Shown in pieces: positions 17,227 through 26,042 of a DNA stretch of 51,730 bases; the stretch's first letter is position 1; every line of letters begins with the position of its first letter. A program made the position numbers and the translations under genes. Below the pieces are notes generated by a model that did no database searches, was not told the origin of the DNA, and was given only the letters and a program-made list of their open reading frames with translations. The stretch covers positions 1-51,730 of the forward strand of contig JABXJX010000005.1 in the NCBI GenBank assembly GCA_013375375.1, written 5' to 3'. The DNA comes from Desulfobacterales bacterium (lineage in GTDB: Bacteria; Desulfobacterota; Desulfobacteria; Desulfobacterales; C00003060).

Positions 17227-17232
17227 CCCCGG

Positions 17233-17397
17233 CTAACAAAAAGTACATTAACTACCCGACATCATACACTGGGGTCATGATGTCTTTTCTGGAGTGACTG
17301 GCGGGAGGGCGCCGTAAACACCAGCCCGGGAGACTCGGAACGAAAGAAAAAACATTGTGACCCCAAACCAATGTCGAGTAGAAATTTTTATTAGTAA
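17233..17397 (+). repeat. nested palindromic element, copy 2 (medium form)
   Basis: This 165-bp copy lacks the inner 96-bp palindrome. Its right end is intact (TTAGTAA 17391-17397); the left terminal heptamer is degraded. Direct neighbours are the queE stop (7 nt away) and the queC start (4 nt away). Confidence 0.9.
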
Positions 17398-17401
17398 TTC
17401 A

Positions 17402-18097
17402 ATGAGCAAAAAAAAGAAAGCCATTGTTCTTTCCAGCGGCGGGGTCGATTCGACCACGGCAATGGCCATGGCCAAGCGTGAAGGCTACGAGATCTACAGC
17501 CTCAGCTTCCGCTATGGACAGCGTCATGCCATTGAGTTGGAGGCGGCCCAGAGGATTGCAAAAGCGCTTGGTGCCAAACAACACCTGGTAATCGATATTG
17601 ACCTGGCAAAGGTAGGCGGCTCCGCTCTTACCAATGATATCGATGTGCCAAAGGATAGAACTAATCAGGAAATGCAAAGAGAAATTCCGGCTACTTATGT
17701 ACCGGCGCGTAACACTATCTTTCTTTCCTATGCCCTGGCCTGGGGAGAGATACTGGAGGCCCCTGATATCTTTATAGGGGTGAACGCCGTTGATTACAGC
17801 GGATATCCTGACTGCCGTCCCGAATACATCGAGGCTTTTGAACGCATGGCAAACTTAGCCACCAAAGCGGGAGTTGAAGGCAAAACGAGAATCAGAATCA
17901 AGACACCCCTTATTCAGATGAGCAAGGCTGAAATAATCAGAACAGGGATTGAGTTAGGGGTTGATTATAGCATGACTCACAGTTGCTACGACCCATCACC
18001 GTCAGAAAAGGCTTGCGGCCGATGCGACAGTTGCCTTCTAAGAAAGAAGGGTTTCCGGGAGGCCGGTATCCCGGACCCAACGGAGTATGTCGGCTAA
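17402..18097 (+). CDS. queC: 7-cyano-7-deazaguanine synthase
   Basis: QueC makes preQ0 from 7-carboxy-7-deazaguanine, ammonia and ATP. The protein has the PP-loop [12 protein letters not shown], then [31 protein letters not shown] and zinc cysteines in SCYDP and [14 protein letters not shown]. The start chosen is ATG 17402 (231 residues), which matches the usual family N-terminus. It begins four bases after element copy 2, and no ribosome binding site is present between or in the repeat end. A GTG at 17357 inside the repeat is in frame and would add 15 residues. Element copy 3 starts one base after the stop codon. The gene is therefore enclosed by inverted repeat copies, although its function groups it with queD and queE. 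Confidence 0.95.
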   Translation: MSKKKKAIVLSSGGVDSTTAMAMAKREGYEIYSLSFRYGQRHAIELEAAQRIAKALGAKQHLVIDIDLAKVGGSALTNDIDVPKDRTNQEMQREIPATYVPARNTIFLSYALAWGEILEAPDIFIGVNAVDYSGYPDCRPEYIEAFERMANLATKAGVEGKTRIRIKTPLIQMSKAEIIRTGIELGVDYSMTHSCYDPSPSEKACGRCDSCLLRKKGFREAGIPDPTEYVG

Positions 18098-18098
18098 G

Positions 18099-18361
18099 TA
18101 ACTAATGAGAACGTTTTGTACCCGACATTGGTTTGGGGTCATGATGTCTTTTCTTTCGTTCCGAGTCTCCCGGGCTGGTGTTTTTTGTGACTTATCTGCA
18201 GGGGCATTCCTTGCCCCCTCCGCATTCTCCCGCAAGCGGGAGCTGCGGTCTCCCCCACAGATAAGCCACAAAAACACGGCGCCCTACCGCCAGTCACTCC
18301 AGAAAAGACATCATGACCCCAGTGTATAATGTCGTCGGGTAGTTAATGTACTTTTTAGTAA
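18099..18361 (-). repeat. nested palindromic element, copy 3 (large form, reversed)
   Basis: This 263-bp copy is inverted relative to copies 1, 2 and 5. Its ends are TAACTAA and TTAGTAA, and its inner 96-bp palindrome is at 18180-18275 with the hairpin CTCCCGCAAGCGGGAG. It makes up most of the 338-nt gap between queC and the amidohydrolase gene. Confidence 0.92.
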
Positions 18362-18435
18362 GATTACCTGTGTTACCAAGGAGAGCACAATATTATTAAC
18401 AATTTCACTTTGAAGCATATCAAGACATATAGTAC

Positions 18436-19431
18436 ATGAAAATCAATTGTCACTGTCATATCTTTAGCCCCGATTGTGTCCCTTTGGAATTCCGCAAACG
18501 CTTTTTCCTGGACGTGAAAAATCCAATAGACCGACTTTTTCACCGGCTTCTCAGAAGAATTTTGCCGGAGGATTCCAAGCTTGAAAACTTGTTGGACATC
18601 ATTGATATGCCCATCTCCGAGATCGCGCAGAAATTAGTTGATGAAATGGATGAGGCCGGCATAGATATCTGCACACCCTTAATGATGGACATGGAGTATT
18701 GCGAGAAGTTTGGGGGTGCCACAAAGAGTTTCAATGATCAGATAATAGAAACTATGGCCACAGTTGAAGCTATAAACAAGAAATACAATCGCATACGCAT
18801 GCTTCCATTTATTGCGGTCGATCCCCGTAGAGAAGGTATGGTAACCATCGTAAAAGATGCTCTAAGAGGCGGAGCGTTCAAGGGGGTTAAGATCTATCCT
18901 GTCATGGGATTTACCCCGGACGACAGAAGGCTGTATCCGATATATCAATATTGTGTGGATAATAACATACCCATAACAGCCCACTGTGAAAACGGCGGTA
19001 TTCCGGGCCTTAAAGATTATTATCGCCTGGCAAACCCGAAATACTGGGCCGTAGTTTTACAGGAATTCCCCGAGCTAACACTGAATCTAGCCCATAATGA
19101 CCGCACAGGATCTCCCTGGCAAACTAAGATCGCTCAGCTAATCAAAGCCTGCCCCAATGTTTATACCGATATTTCATATGATATTGAGATGTGGTTTATG
19201 CCCAGGAGATACTTCAAAGATATAAAACGGATGCTCGGGACGGCGAAAATTCAGGACAGGCTCCTTTACGGCACTGATTGGTACATGGGACGATGCCTTT
19301 GGACTGAAAGTTCTTACCTGAAATGGTTCCTGGAATACTCGAAAAAGATTTTTTGGTGCCGGGTGGAATTTACAGACCAAGAGATAAAAAGGTTGACCGA
19401 GGATAACCCAAAAAGATTTCTGGGGTTGTAG
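18436..19431 (+). CDS. amidohydrolase-family TIM-barrel metalloenzyme
   Basis: The 331-residue protein belongs to the amidohydrolase-2 type (PF04909-like). Metal and catalytic positions seen are NCHCH at the N-terminus (H-x-H), AHCENGG, NLAHND and the late YGTDW. GVKIYP marks the strand that normally carries a barrel residue. Related enzymes include decarboxylases and hydrolases of aromatic or lactone substrates; the substrate here is unknown. No ribosome binding site is obvious before the ATG. It is convergent with the following coiled-coil gene, with only 43 nt between. Confidence 0.8.
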   Translation: MKINCHCHIFSPDCVPLEFRKRFFLDVKNPIDRLFHRLLRRILPEDSKLENLLDIIDMPISEIAQKLVDEMDEAGIDICTPLMMDMEYCEKFGGATKSFNDQIIETMATVEAINKKYNRIRMLPFIAVDPRREGMVTIVKDALRGGAFKGVKIYPVMGFTPDDRRLYPIYQYCVDNNIPITAHCENGGIPGLKDYYRLANPKYWAVVLQEFPELTLNLAHNDRTGSPWQTKIAQLIKACPNVYTDISYDIEMWFMPRRYFKDIKRMLGTAKIQDRLLYGTDWYMGRCLWTESSYLKWFLEYSKKIFWCRVEFTDQEIKRLTEDNPKRFLGL

Positions 19432-19474
19432 GGCAGGAAGCGAGACGCAAAAAATTGACGACTCCAATAAACAC

Positions 19475-20380
19475 CTATTCGTCGATCTCTTGCTCTATGA
19501 TCTTGTCTGGTGTCGGCGTGAGAGTATCTCTTGTGGCTTTGACGGCAGGCTTCTTTTGAGAATGATCGAGTTCCGTTTTTCTTCTTACAACCATGTCAAC
19601 CTGTTTTTGCAACAGAGAGATCCCCTCTTTGAGTGTTTTTATCTCCTTCTGTAAAATAGAGATTCTTGCCTGGTAACCCGACCACTTATTTTTGAGGATA
19701 TTTCCGAACTCTTCCTTATCTAATTTATGTTCTAAAAGATCCTTGACAGCCAAGTCTTGTTTTTGTCGATCCTTTTTTAGCCTTTCGATGATTTGAACGA
19801 TCCCTGTCACCTCTTTCTTCAATGTCTTATCCAGATCTTCAACGACCTGCCTTTGCTCGCGTAGCTCATTCCGCAACCCTGTCAAAATTTTAGCAACTTT
19901 GGCAGAATGTTTCTTTACAGCGTTATCCAGGGTCTTCTTATCTGTTTTCGACGCAGCGAGCTTTTTGATCGCGCGGTTATTTCTTTTTAGGTCTTGTTTG
20001 ATCAAAGCAGACGATTTCTCAAGACCGGACACACCATCGATTAACGATTTTTCGAGTTTTTCATACTGTTGTGAAAGTGATGCTATCTTATCGACAACAT
20101 CTTCAGACAAAATTTGCACTTCCTTTGATCCGATGTTTCTCGTTTTACTCAGCTTATCACTCAGGTCAAAGTAGACAAATAGCAAGATTGCACACAAGAG
20201 GCACGGCGCAACTATTGACAATAATGTGATTCGATGACTTAACCTTTGAATCTGCGGTTCCAGCCGTAGATCCCGCATTTCATCCTGATAAGAAAAATCA
20301 GAAGGTTCTTCGTCTATCTTGATCTCCTTTTCAAAACCGATTTCATCCCCTTGATCCTCTTTAGTTGGAAAGTTACTCAC
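19475..20380 (-). CDS. membrane-anchored coiled-coil protein of unknown function
   Basis: I do not recognise the family. The 301-residue protein has an acidic cytoplasmic N-terminus, one membrane helix at about residues 50-72 (LLSIVAPCLLCAILLFVYF) and a long charged coiled coil to about residue 270. It ends in a proline- and charge-containing tail. The start is GTG with GGGGG seven bases upstream. The layout suggests a bitopic envelope protein with a large extracytoplasmic rod. Confidence 0.7.
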   Translation of the reverse strand: MSNFPTKEDQGDEIGFEKEIKIDEEPSDFSYQDEMRDLRLEPQIQRLSHRITLLSIVAPCLLCAILLFVYFDLSDKLSKTRNIGSKEVQILSEDVVDKIASLSQQYEKLEKSLIDGVSGLEKSSALIKQDLKRNNRAIKKLAASKTDKKTLDNAVKKHSAKVAKILTGLRNELREQRQVVEDLDKTLKKEVTGIVQIIERLKKDRQKQDLAVKDLLEHKLDKEEFGNILKNKWSGYQARISILQKEIKTLKEGISLLQKQVDMVVRRKTELDHSQKKPAVKATRDTLTPTPDKIIEQEIDE

Positions 20381-20713
20381 TGTATCCCCCTAAGTTCAGC
20401 ATGGATTGCCTGATCTTTTTCAAAAATCAGCACCCTGCCAGGTATCCAGACAACCCCGAAAATAGCATGTTTTCGTCTCTTTTGCCAATGGATTATGTGA
20501 GGCGACGTCTCTGAACGAAGGATGCCCCCGGCACTTGCCTGACGCACATGGCACCAAATTTGCGGTATTCTCGAATTTTGGGGTTGATTTTTTCTTGTCT
20601 AAAATATAGGAATAATCTTCTTCGCATATTGGAAAAGTACACGGGGCTGTTTTCGGCTGGTTATTCGGTGAGCTTATTTTGCGGTAAAAATCAAGGATTG
20701 GAGAGGAGTTTTC
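20381..20713. other. intergenic region without a recognised gene
   Basis: This 333-nt gap separates the divergent coiled-coil and EF-G-like genes and must hold both promoters. A small AT-rich inverted repeat, CTGAT...ATCAG, occurs near 20411-20431. A reverse-strand frame (20420-20761) runs into the EF-G-like gene and looks spurious. Confidence 0.4.
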
Positions 20714-22783
20714 ATGAGTGAATCTGTCAATGAATTGAGAAACATCGGACTGGTAGGCCATGGGGGAGGAGGAAAAACCTCCCTGGCAGAGGCTTTATTG
20801 TTTGATGCCAAGGTCACCAATCGTTTAGGAAGTGTGGATGATGGTAATAGCGTGATGGACTTTGAGCCTGAAGAAGTGCGTCGGCACATTAGCATCAGCT
20901 CGGCCTTCCATCAGTATTCCTGGAAACAACACAAGGTAAATATCATTGATACCCCCGGAGACGCCAACTTCTTCTCAGACACCCGATACTGCCTGCAGGG
21001 TGCCGACGGAGCTATTGTAGTAATAGAAGCGATCGACGGCGTCAAGGTACAGACCGAACAGGCCTGGGAATTTGCAGACCAGTTCGAGATGCCAAGAGCG
21101 ATCTTTATAAACAAGATGGATCGTGAACGAGCCGACTTTTTCGGGACCGTAAAGGATGTGGCCGGAATCTTCGCCCCAAAACCGATTCTCTTGCAATTGC
21201 CCATAGGTGCTGAAGAAAACTTCAAGGGTGTCGTCGATCTAATCAGCCAAAAGGCCTATCTTTACGAACAGGATAGAAAAGCTAAGGCAGGGGATATCCC
21301 CGCGGAAATTCAAGACCAGGTTACAACAGAGCGGGAGGCCCTTATTGAAAATATCGCTGAAGCCGATGACGAACTCCTGGAAAAATATTTGGATGGTCAA
21401 ACCCTTACCAATGAAGAGCTTATGCACGGGTTGCGCGCCGGCACACTCGGTCGGGCCTTTGTTCCCGTGCTGTGCGGTTCAGCAACCAGGAATATTGGGA
21501 TCGATCGGTTGATGGATTTCATAAATGATTGTTTCCCGTCTCCCCTTGACCAAGGTCCCAGGGTCGGCATCGACAGTGGCAAAGACACGATAGAACGCCG
21601 CCCTGCTCCTGATGAGCCTTTTTCAGCGTTGGTTTTTAAGACAATTGCCGACCCGTATACAGGAAGGCTCAGTCTCTTCAGGGTCTATTCCGGAACCATA
21701 AAGCCGGACGGGACCTTCTATAATGCAACTAAGCAAACCAAGGAACGATACGGACAACTCTTTCAGATGGCCGGCAGGGAGCAAAAGAGTGCTCCACAGG
21801 CAGGCCCGGGCGATATCGTGGCCGTCGCCAAACTAAAAGAGACCGCCACAGGGGACACCCTGTGTAATGAGCCGAACAAGATACGCTTTGAAAGCGTCGA
21901 GCCGCTGCCGACCCTCATGTCATATGCCATTCAGCCCAAGGCAAAAAAAGATGAGGACAAGGTATTTATGTCCCTTTCCAAGTTACTGGAGGAAGATCCT
22001 GCCCTCAGGTTGAACAGGAACGCGCAGACCAGAGAGATTATCATCTCCGGCATGGGACAGATTCACCTGGAGACCATGACCGAGAAGCTCAAGCGCAAGT
22101 TCGGCGTTGAGGTAAACCTGAAAACTCCCAAGGTCCCTTACAAGGAAACGATTAAACAGCCGGTTAAGGGTGTGATATATCGTCACAAGAAGCAGTCAGG
22201 CGGAAGAGGTCAGTTTGCCGAAGTACATTTTGATATCTTGCCACTTGAAGAGGGTAAAGGCTTTGAGTTCGAAGAGGCCTTATCGGGTATGAACGTGCCA
22301 CGAAACTTTGTGCCGGCAGTAGAAAAGGGCCTCGTTGAAGCCATGCAGTCCGGTGTCCTGGCTGGTTGTCCGGTTGTGGATATAAAAATCCGCTTCTATG
22401 ACGGCAAGTCCCACGATGTGGACTCTTCTGAAATGGCATTCAAGATTGCCGCATCCATGTGTTTTAAAAAAGGCGTACAAGACGCTAAACCCACCTTGCT
22501 CGAGCCGATCATGAACCTGGCAGTCACCGTGCCCGAGGACTACATGGGCGATGTCATAGGAGACCTGAACGGCAGGCGCGGCAAGGTCCTTGGCATGGAT
22601 ACTAAGGGTAAAAGACAAATCATACGCGCACAGATACCCATGTCTGAGACCTTGAGCTATGCCCCTGATCTTACTTCCATGACCGGCGGCAGGGGGGCCT
22701 TTACGACCGAGTTTGACCATTACCAGGAGGTACCGGCTCAGATCGTCCAGAAGGTCATAGAACAGGCTAAGAGCAAAGAGTGA
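20714..22783 (+). CDS. elongation factor G-like GTPase
   Basis: The 689-residue protein has the five EF-G domains. The P-loop is GHGGGGKTSLAEAL, switch II reads DTPGDANFF, and the guanine motif is NKMD. Domain IV (SGGRGQFAEVHF) and domain V (GDVIGDLNGRRGKV) are complete. In canonical EF-G the residue after DTPG is the catalytic His; here it is Asp. This, with the glycine-rich P-loop, places it in the EF-G-like/EF-G2 group rather than as the housekeeping factor. Such paralogues are thought to act in recycling, stress or regulation. It stands alone, not in a str operon, which supports that. AGGAG lies before the ATG. Confidence 0.9.
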   Translation: MSESVNELRNIGLVGHGGGGKTSLAEALLFDAKVTNRLGSVDDGNSVMDFEPEEVRRHISISSAFHQYSWKQHKVNIIDTPGDANFFSDTRYCLQGADGAIVVIEAIDGVKVQTEQAWEFADQFEMPRAIFINKMDRERADFFGTVKDVAGIFAPKPILLQLPIGAEENFKGVVDLISQKAYLYEQDRKAKAGDIPAEIQDQVTTEREALIENIAEADDELLEKYLDGQTLTNEELMHGLRAGTLGRAFVPVLCGSATRNIGIDRLMDFINDCFPSPLDQGPRVGIDSGKDTIERRPAPDEPFSALVFKTIADPYTGRLSLFRVYSGTIKPDGTFYNATKQTKERYGQLFQMAGREQKSAPQAGPGDIVAVAKLKETATGDTLCNEPNKIRFESVEPLPTLMSYAIQPKAKKDEDKVFMSLSKLLEEDPALRLNRNAQTREIIISGMGQIHLETMTEKLKRKFGVEVNLKTPKVPYKETIKQPVKGVIYRHKKQSGGRGQFAEVHFDILPLEEGKGFEFEEALSGMNVPRNFVPAVEKGLVEAMQSGVLAGCPVVDIKIRFYDGKSHDVDSSEMAFKIAASMCFKKGVQDAKPTLLEPIMNLAVTVPEDYMGDVIGDLNGRRGKVLGMDTKGKRQIIRAQIPMSETLSYAPDLTSMTGGRGAFTTEFDHYQEVPAQIVQKVIEQAKSKE

Positions 22784-22801
22784 TCTGGTGTGGGGATTCG
22801 A

Positions 22802-23485
22802 TTATGGATTGCACCTCTTGCACGGGCTATAGCCCGCCCAAAAAGCGTCGTATTTGGCCTTGAAGATGTTTCGGTGTTTGAAGGCCGTGGCCTTACCAAA
22901 TGGACACGTCATCCTGTGGAAACGCCTTGAATGACGATTGCCGAGAAATGGGCCTTTTTGATCCAGGAACCCCGCCCACATCCCCAACCTTTTTGCCATG
23001 GCTTCTTGCTGAAGACGAAGCAGCAGCGAATCGTATTTAGTGTTTGGTCTGCGAAACACATAAAAGGCATACCCGGCCTTTATCAGTTCAGCGTTAACAA
23101 AAGTGTTGTCCTGCAAAAAGACGTAGGCCAGCACGCGGCCATACTGATCATGTTTTTCCGGGCCAAACTCCAGGCGGACCTTCTTCTTGTATACCAATTT
23201 CCGGTTAAAATCCCCGGCCTCAGGACCAAACCTCTCCGCGGGTCTGTTTTCGTGTGCCACTTCCGGGGCATTGATCCCAATATATCGAACCCGCCTTCCA
23301 TCAGCCAGTACAACAGTATCCCCATCATCCACCCATCGCACTAAGTGAAACGAAGCAGCTGAAGCCGCCTCATACAGGCAGAAAAACATCAGCAGAACAG
23401 CGGCCACAAAGAATGTAGACCCTAATGTCGCATCATAAACAACACGGCGAAAGAATAAATAAACAATTCTAATAAAGGGTTTCAT
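22802..23485 (-). CDS. secreted thermonuclease-family protein with Ada-like zinc domain
   Basis: The 227-residue protein has a hydrophobic segment at residues 22-44 ending in a possible signal-peptidase site (ASA-A). A staphylococcal-nuclease domain at about 45-175 has the catalytic-type motifs VRYIGINAPE, HDQYGRVLAYV and LIKAGYA. The C-terminal domain, FLGNRHSRRFHRMTCPFGKA...PCKRCNP, resembles the Ada metal-binding domain and is often fused to such nucleases. It likely degrades nucleic acid outside the cytoplasm. The start is uncertain because no ribosome binding site is close. It is convergent with the EF-G-like gene. Confidence 0.88.
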   Translation of the reverse strand: MKPFIRIVYLFFRRVVYDATLGSTFFVAAVLLMFFCLYEAASAASFHLVRWVDDGDTVVLADGRRVRYIGINAPEVAHENRPAERFGPEAGDFNRKLVYKKKVRLEFGPEKHDQYGRVLAYVFLQDNTFVNAELIKAGYAFYVFRRPNTKYDSLLLRLQQEAMAKRLGMWAGFLDQKGPFLGNRHSRRFHRMTCPFGKATAFKHRNIFKAKYDAFWAGYSPCKRCNP

Positions 23486-23705
23486 TGGTATTGAAACTTA
23501 TAAAGCTCCTACATAAGAAATGTTTGCGTTAAATTATAGAATTCCCGGCCTTTTTCCCCTGTTTTTCCTGTCCGATCAGCCGCTTGCGTCAAATGCCAAA
23601 TCAATGGCTCGCATATTGTCTTTTTGCACGAACCGGTGTATTGTTCAATGAATTTGCAACCATTGGCCAAAAAAGCACAATCAACTCAAGCAGCGCAATT
23701 GGCAA

Positions 23706-24746
23706 TTGGGGTCAAACCTTGATTTGTGATTAAAGATTGACAATATTTTGAGGTTCATATAACATTTCAGAATCATGGCAAGACAATGGAGAATACAATA
23801 CCCAGGCGCACTATATCATGTGCTTTCCCGTGGGAATGATCACCAGGACATTTTCCTGAGTGAAAAGGATAAACAATTATTTCTAGAAATCATTGGTGAA
23901 TTGACCGAACGTTTTTCCGTCGAGGCCTATGCTTTTGTGTTGATGAATAACCACTACCATTTGCTTCTGAAAACGGTTCGGCCCAATCTATCAAAAGCGA
24001 TGCAGTGGTTGGGCACTGCATACACAAGGCGGTTTAATCTGCAGAATAATAAAAGCGGCCACCTTTTCCAGGGTCGTTTCAAGAGTATATTGATTGAAAA
24101 CGATGCTTACTTGTTACGCCTATCGTGTTATATCCATCGAAATCCGTTAAGAGCCGGAATGATCAAACGTTTGGCTGACTATCCTTGGAGCAGTTATCGT
24201 TATTATGCCTATAAGAAAAAGCCCCCTGCATGGCTGGCAACTGGTCTAATCTTGAGCCAGTTGCATGCCGCTGACAAGCGCAGAGCCTATCGAATGAAGG
24301 TTCAACAATATTCGAATGAAAAGAATAGCATCTGGGAGGATATAAAACACGGACTGATATATGGATCACAAGATTTTGTGGATCAAATCAGGTCAAGATA
24401 CTTGTCCGACTCTCAACAGGCCGAATTACCGCAGCACAACAGAATGCTTGGTGACATTCAGCCAGAGGTGATTGTGCAGCGGAGCTCTGTTATATTGAAC
24501 TGCGATTTGGAGACTATGAAACAATCACGGCGAGTGTCGGAAACAGATAAGAATAACAGGGATATGATGATATACCATTTGTGGGAAAACGGTGGGATCA
24601 CAAACGAGCAGATCGGCCAGTTATTTGGCCTAACCTATTCATCAATAAGTCGCCGCGTACGTGATTTTTCCGAACGCTGCAAGAAAGATAAAGGCCTTAA
24701 AAAGAATTATGGTTGGCTAAAATCACAAATCAAGGTTTGACCCCAA
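23706..24746 (+). mobile_element. Y1 (REP-type) transposase element 1
   Basis: This 1041-bp unit is bounded by perfect 26-bp inverted repeats (23706-23731 and 24721-24746); their outer part reads TTGGGGTCAAACCTTGATT. It contains a single transposase gene whose stop codon lies inside the right repeat. The right end abuts a coding frame that lacks its 5' part. No target duplication is visible, as expected for single-strand (Y1) transposition. Confidence 0.88.
23775..24740 (+). CDS. REP-associated Y1 tyrosine transposase
   Basis: The 321-residue protein of the Transposase_17/TnpA-REP family has the N-terminal YPGALYHVLSRGN, the HUH motif as NNHYHLLL and RFKSILIENDAYLLRLSCYI with the catalytic tyrosine region. 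A C-terminal helix-turn-helix-like part (ENGGITNEQIGQLFGLTYSS) may bind DNA. Its last codons and stop lie inside the right terminal repeat. It is clearly related to the second copy at 26100-27062. Confidence 0.93.
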   Translation: MARQWRIQYPGALYHVLSRGNDHQDIFLSEKDKQLFLEIIGELTERFSVEAYAFVLMNNHYHLLLKTVRPNLSKAMQWLGTAYTRRFNLQNNKSGHLFQGRFKSILIENDAYLLRLSCYIHRNPLRAGMIKRLADYPWSSYRYYAYKKKPPAWLATGLILSQLHAADKRRAYRMKVQQYSNEKNSIWEDIKHGLIYGSQDFVDQIRSRYLSDSQQAELPQHNRMLGDIQPEVIVQRSSVILNCDLETMKQSRRVSETDKNNRDMMIYHLWENGGITNEQIGQLFGLTYSSISRRVRDFSERCKKDKGLKKNYGWLKSQIKV

Positions 24747-24780
24747 AAGCGTCATTGTTAGCTTTGCAGCGGGAATCGGT

Positions 24781-25182
24781 GTGAAAGCTACAACCGCAGC
24801 AATATCAGCAACATTCCAGAAGGTGTTTGGTTCAAGACCTGACCTTGAAAAGCGATTAGCGCAACCCGCTTCACCTGCTGATTTTGAAAATGCACTTGCC
24901 GAGGCAACTGGTGTGCTTGAAGCGCTTGCTGGGTCTGGTTCCATTTCGATTGATGGTGCTTTGATTAGCGCCCTTAGAGCAGCCCGTTTCGATCACCAAA
25001 ATGGTTCAATTCGCATCGGCAACACAACAATCTCGGCTCCCTTACTGCACACAGGGGGCATAGGCAAGGGACAGACCGTTATAGAAGGCAATACAGAGTT
25101 GCGTTCGAAAGGTACAGGTATCAAAGTTGGGAAAGGGGCTGGAATAATCATCAAGGGAAATGCTGGAATCAAACAAACTTAG
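24781..25182 (+). CDS. hypothetical cassette protein, possibly 5'-truncated
   Basis: I do not recognise the family. From GTG 24781 it has 133 residues: a helical alanine-rich first half and a glycine-rich second half of short beta repeats (GNTTISAPLLHTGG, IEGNTELRSKGTGIKVGKGA). The frame stays open upstream into the right end of transposable element 1, so the original 5' end may have been removed by the insertion. It is followed three bases after the stop by an attC-like site, which marks it as an integron-type gene cassette. Confidence 0.5.
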   Translation: MKATTAAISATFQKVFGSRPDLEKRLAQPASPADFENALAEATGVLEALAGSGSISIDGALISALRAARFDHQNGSIRIGNTTISAPLLHTGGIGKGQTVIEGNTELRSKGTGIKVGKGAGIIIKGNAGIKQT

Positions 25183-25184
25183 CC

Positions 25185-25255
25185 CTCCAACCCGTCAGTT
25201 CACCTGACAGGTGTTTCGCTGCGCTTCACACCTGCCGGTGACTTCATCGTTAGCC
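25185..25255 (+). repeat. attC-like site 1
   Basis: This 71-bp imperfect palindrome ends in the core GTTAGCC (25249-25255) and begins with the inverse core CTCCAAC. The arms TCACCTGACAGGTGT and ACACCTGCCGGTGA pair with unpaired bases on one strand, the arrangement by which integron integrases recognise folded attC. Confidence 0.75.
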
Positions 25256-25269
25256 TGAGGAATATAAAA

Positions 25270-25758
25270 ATGACAGAAACAACACTAAGCATTATTGCAC
25301 TCATCATCTCAACAATAACGATAGTGTGGACGCTGTATTACAACCTTTCCCAAAAAAGAACCTCCAGCGTGCGTTATGTACTGGAGCTTTACTCTAATTT
25401 CTACACCCAAGAAATGATTGCAGCTAGAAGAATTACATGGCACGACTTGGGTGAAATGATGGACAAAGATGCAAGTCTTACTTGGAAAAAATTATGGGAA
25501 GACAATAATGATAGCGATCAAAGAATTTACAATCATTTGCAGTTGGTATTGCAGTTTTGGTTTCAATTATATGCACTTGACAAAAAAAGGCTTCTTGATC
25601 GCAAGCTTGCGTTTGAATTGTTTGGTTATCAATTTGGTATGTGGCGTGATCACTTATCGAAACTTGCAAAAAACACACAAAAATATGATGATTTACAACC
25701 GGATGTTTTCAAATCAATCTTAGAAAACCAGCTCGATTGGTTGAGCTCAAGCGGCTAA
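25270..25758 (+). CDS. hypothetical cassette protein with N-terminal membrane helix
   Basis: The 162-residue protein has one membrane helix at residues 6-26 (LSIIALIISTITIVWTLYYN) followed by a cytoplasmic, helical, aromatic-rich domain. I cannot name the family or function. It starts 15 nt after attC site 1 and its stop codon is within the core of attC site 2, the usual form of a single-gene integron cassette. Confidence 0.7.
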   Translation: MTETTLSIIALIISTITIVWTLYYNLSQKRTSSVRYVLELYSNFYTQEMIAARRITWHDLGEMMDKDASLTWKKLWEDNNDSDQRIYNHLQLVLQFWFQLYALDKKRLLDRKLAFELFGYQFGMWRDHLSKLAKNTQKYDDLQPDVFKSILENQLDWLSSSG

Positions 25759-25843
25759 CCATTGCATTCACCAGACGGCAAGAAGCGCTGCGGCGCTGAT
25801 GCGGCAAGTTTGGATGGGCCGCTGGTGATGCAGGTCGTTAAGA
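25753..25843 (+). repeat. attC-like site 2
   Basis: This 91-bp site runs from the inverse core GGCTAAC (25753-25759) to the core GTTAAGA (25837-25843). Its arms TGCATTCACCAGACGGC and GCCGCTGGTGATGCA pair fully except for two extra bases on one strand, which is typical of attC extrahelical bases. The rest of the 341-nt gap to the next gene shows no recognisable gene. Confidence 0.8.
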
Positions 25844-26020
25844 GATGCGAAATGGACGAAAAGAAGCATCGCGGTCGGAGATAAAGGATTCGGACAAAAG
25901 CCAGGATGGGTGCACAGGCCGTGGGGCGAAAAGTATTTGGGGAAAACGGTAATTATGAATTAAGGGAAACCCAAATCCCTTACACTCCTCTTTTTAGCCC
26001 TGAAAAGTTAGTGCTAATTT

Positions 26021-26042
26021 CCATCTGGTGTCCATCTGGTGT
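26021..26042 (+). repeat. 11-bp tandem duplication at the edge of element 2
   Basis: CCATCTGGTGT occurs twice in direct succession and runs into the left terminal repeat of the second transposase element. It may be part of the target or of a slipped end. Confidence 0.5.

Noticed and set aside
18105-18329. Open frames through the nested repeats (also 6103-6285 and 32443-32715)
   Set aside because: They recur only because the repeat recurs, run through palindromes and have no initiation signals.
20420-20761. Reverse-strand reading frame of 113 codons before the EF-G-like gene
   Set aside because: It overlaps the start of a clear gene, has no ribosome binding site and no recognisable protein features.
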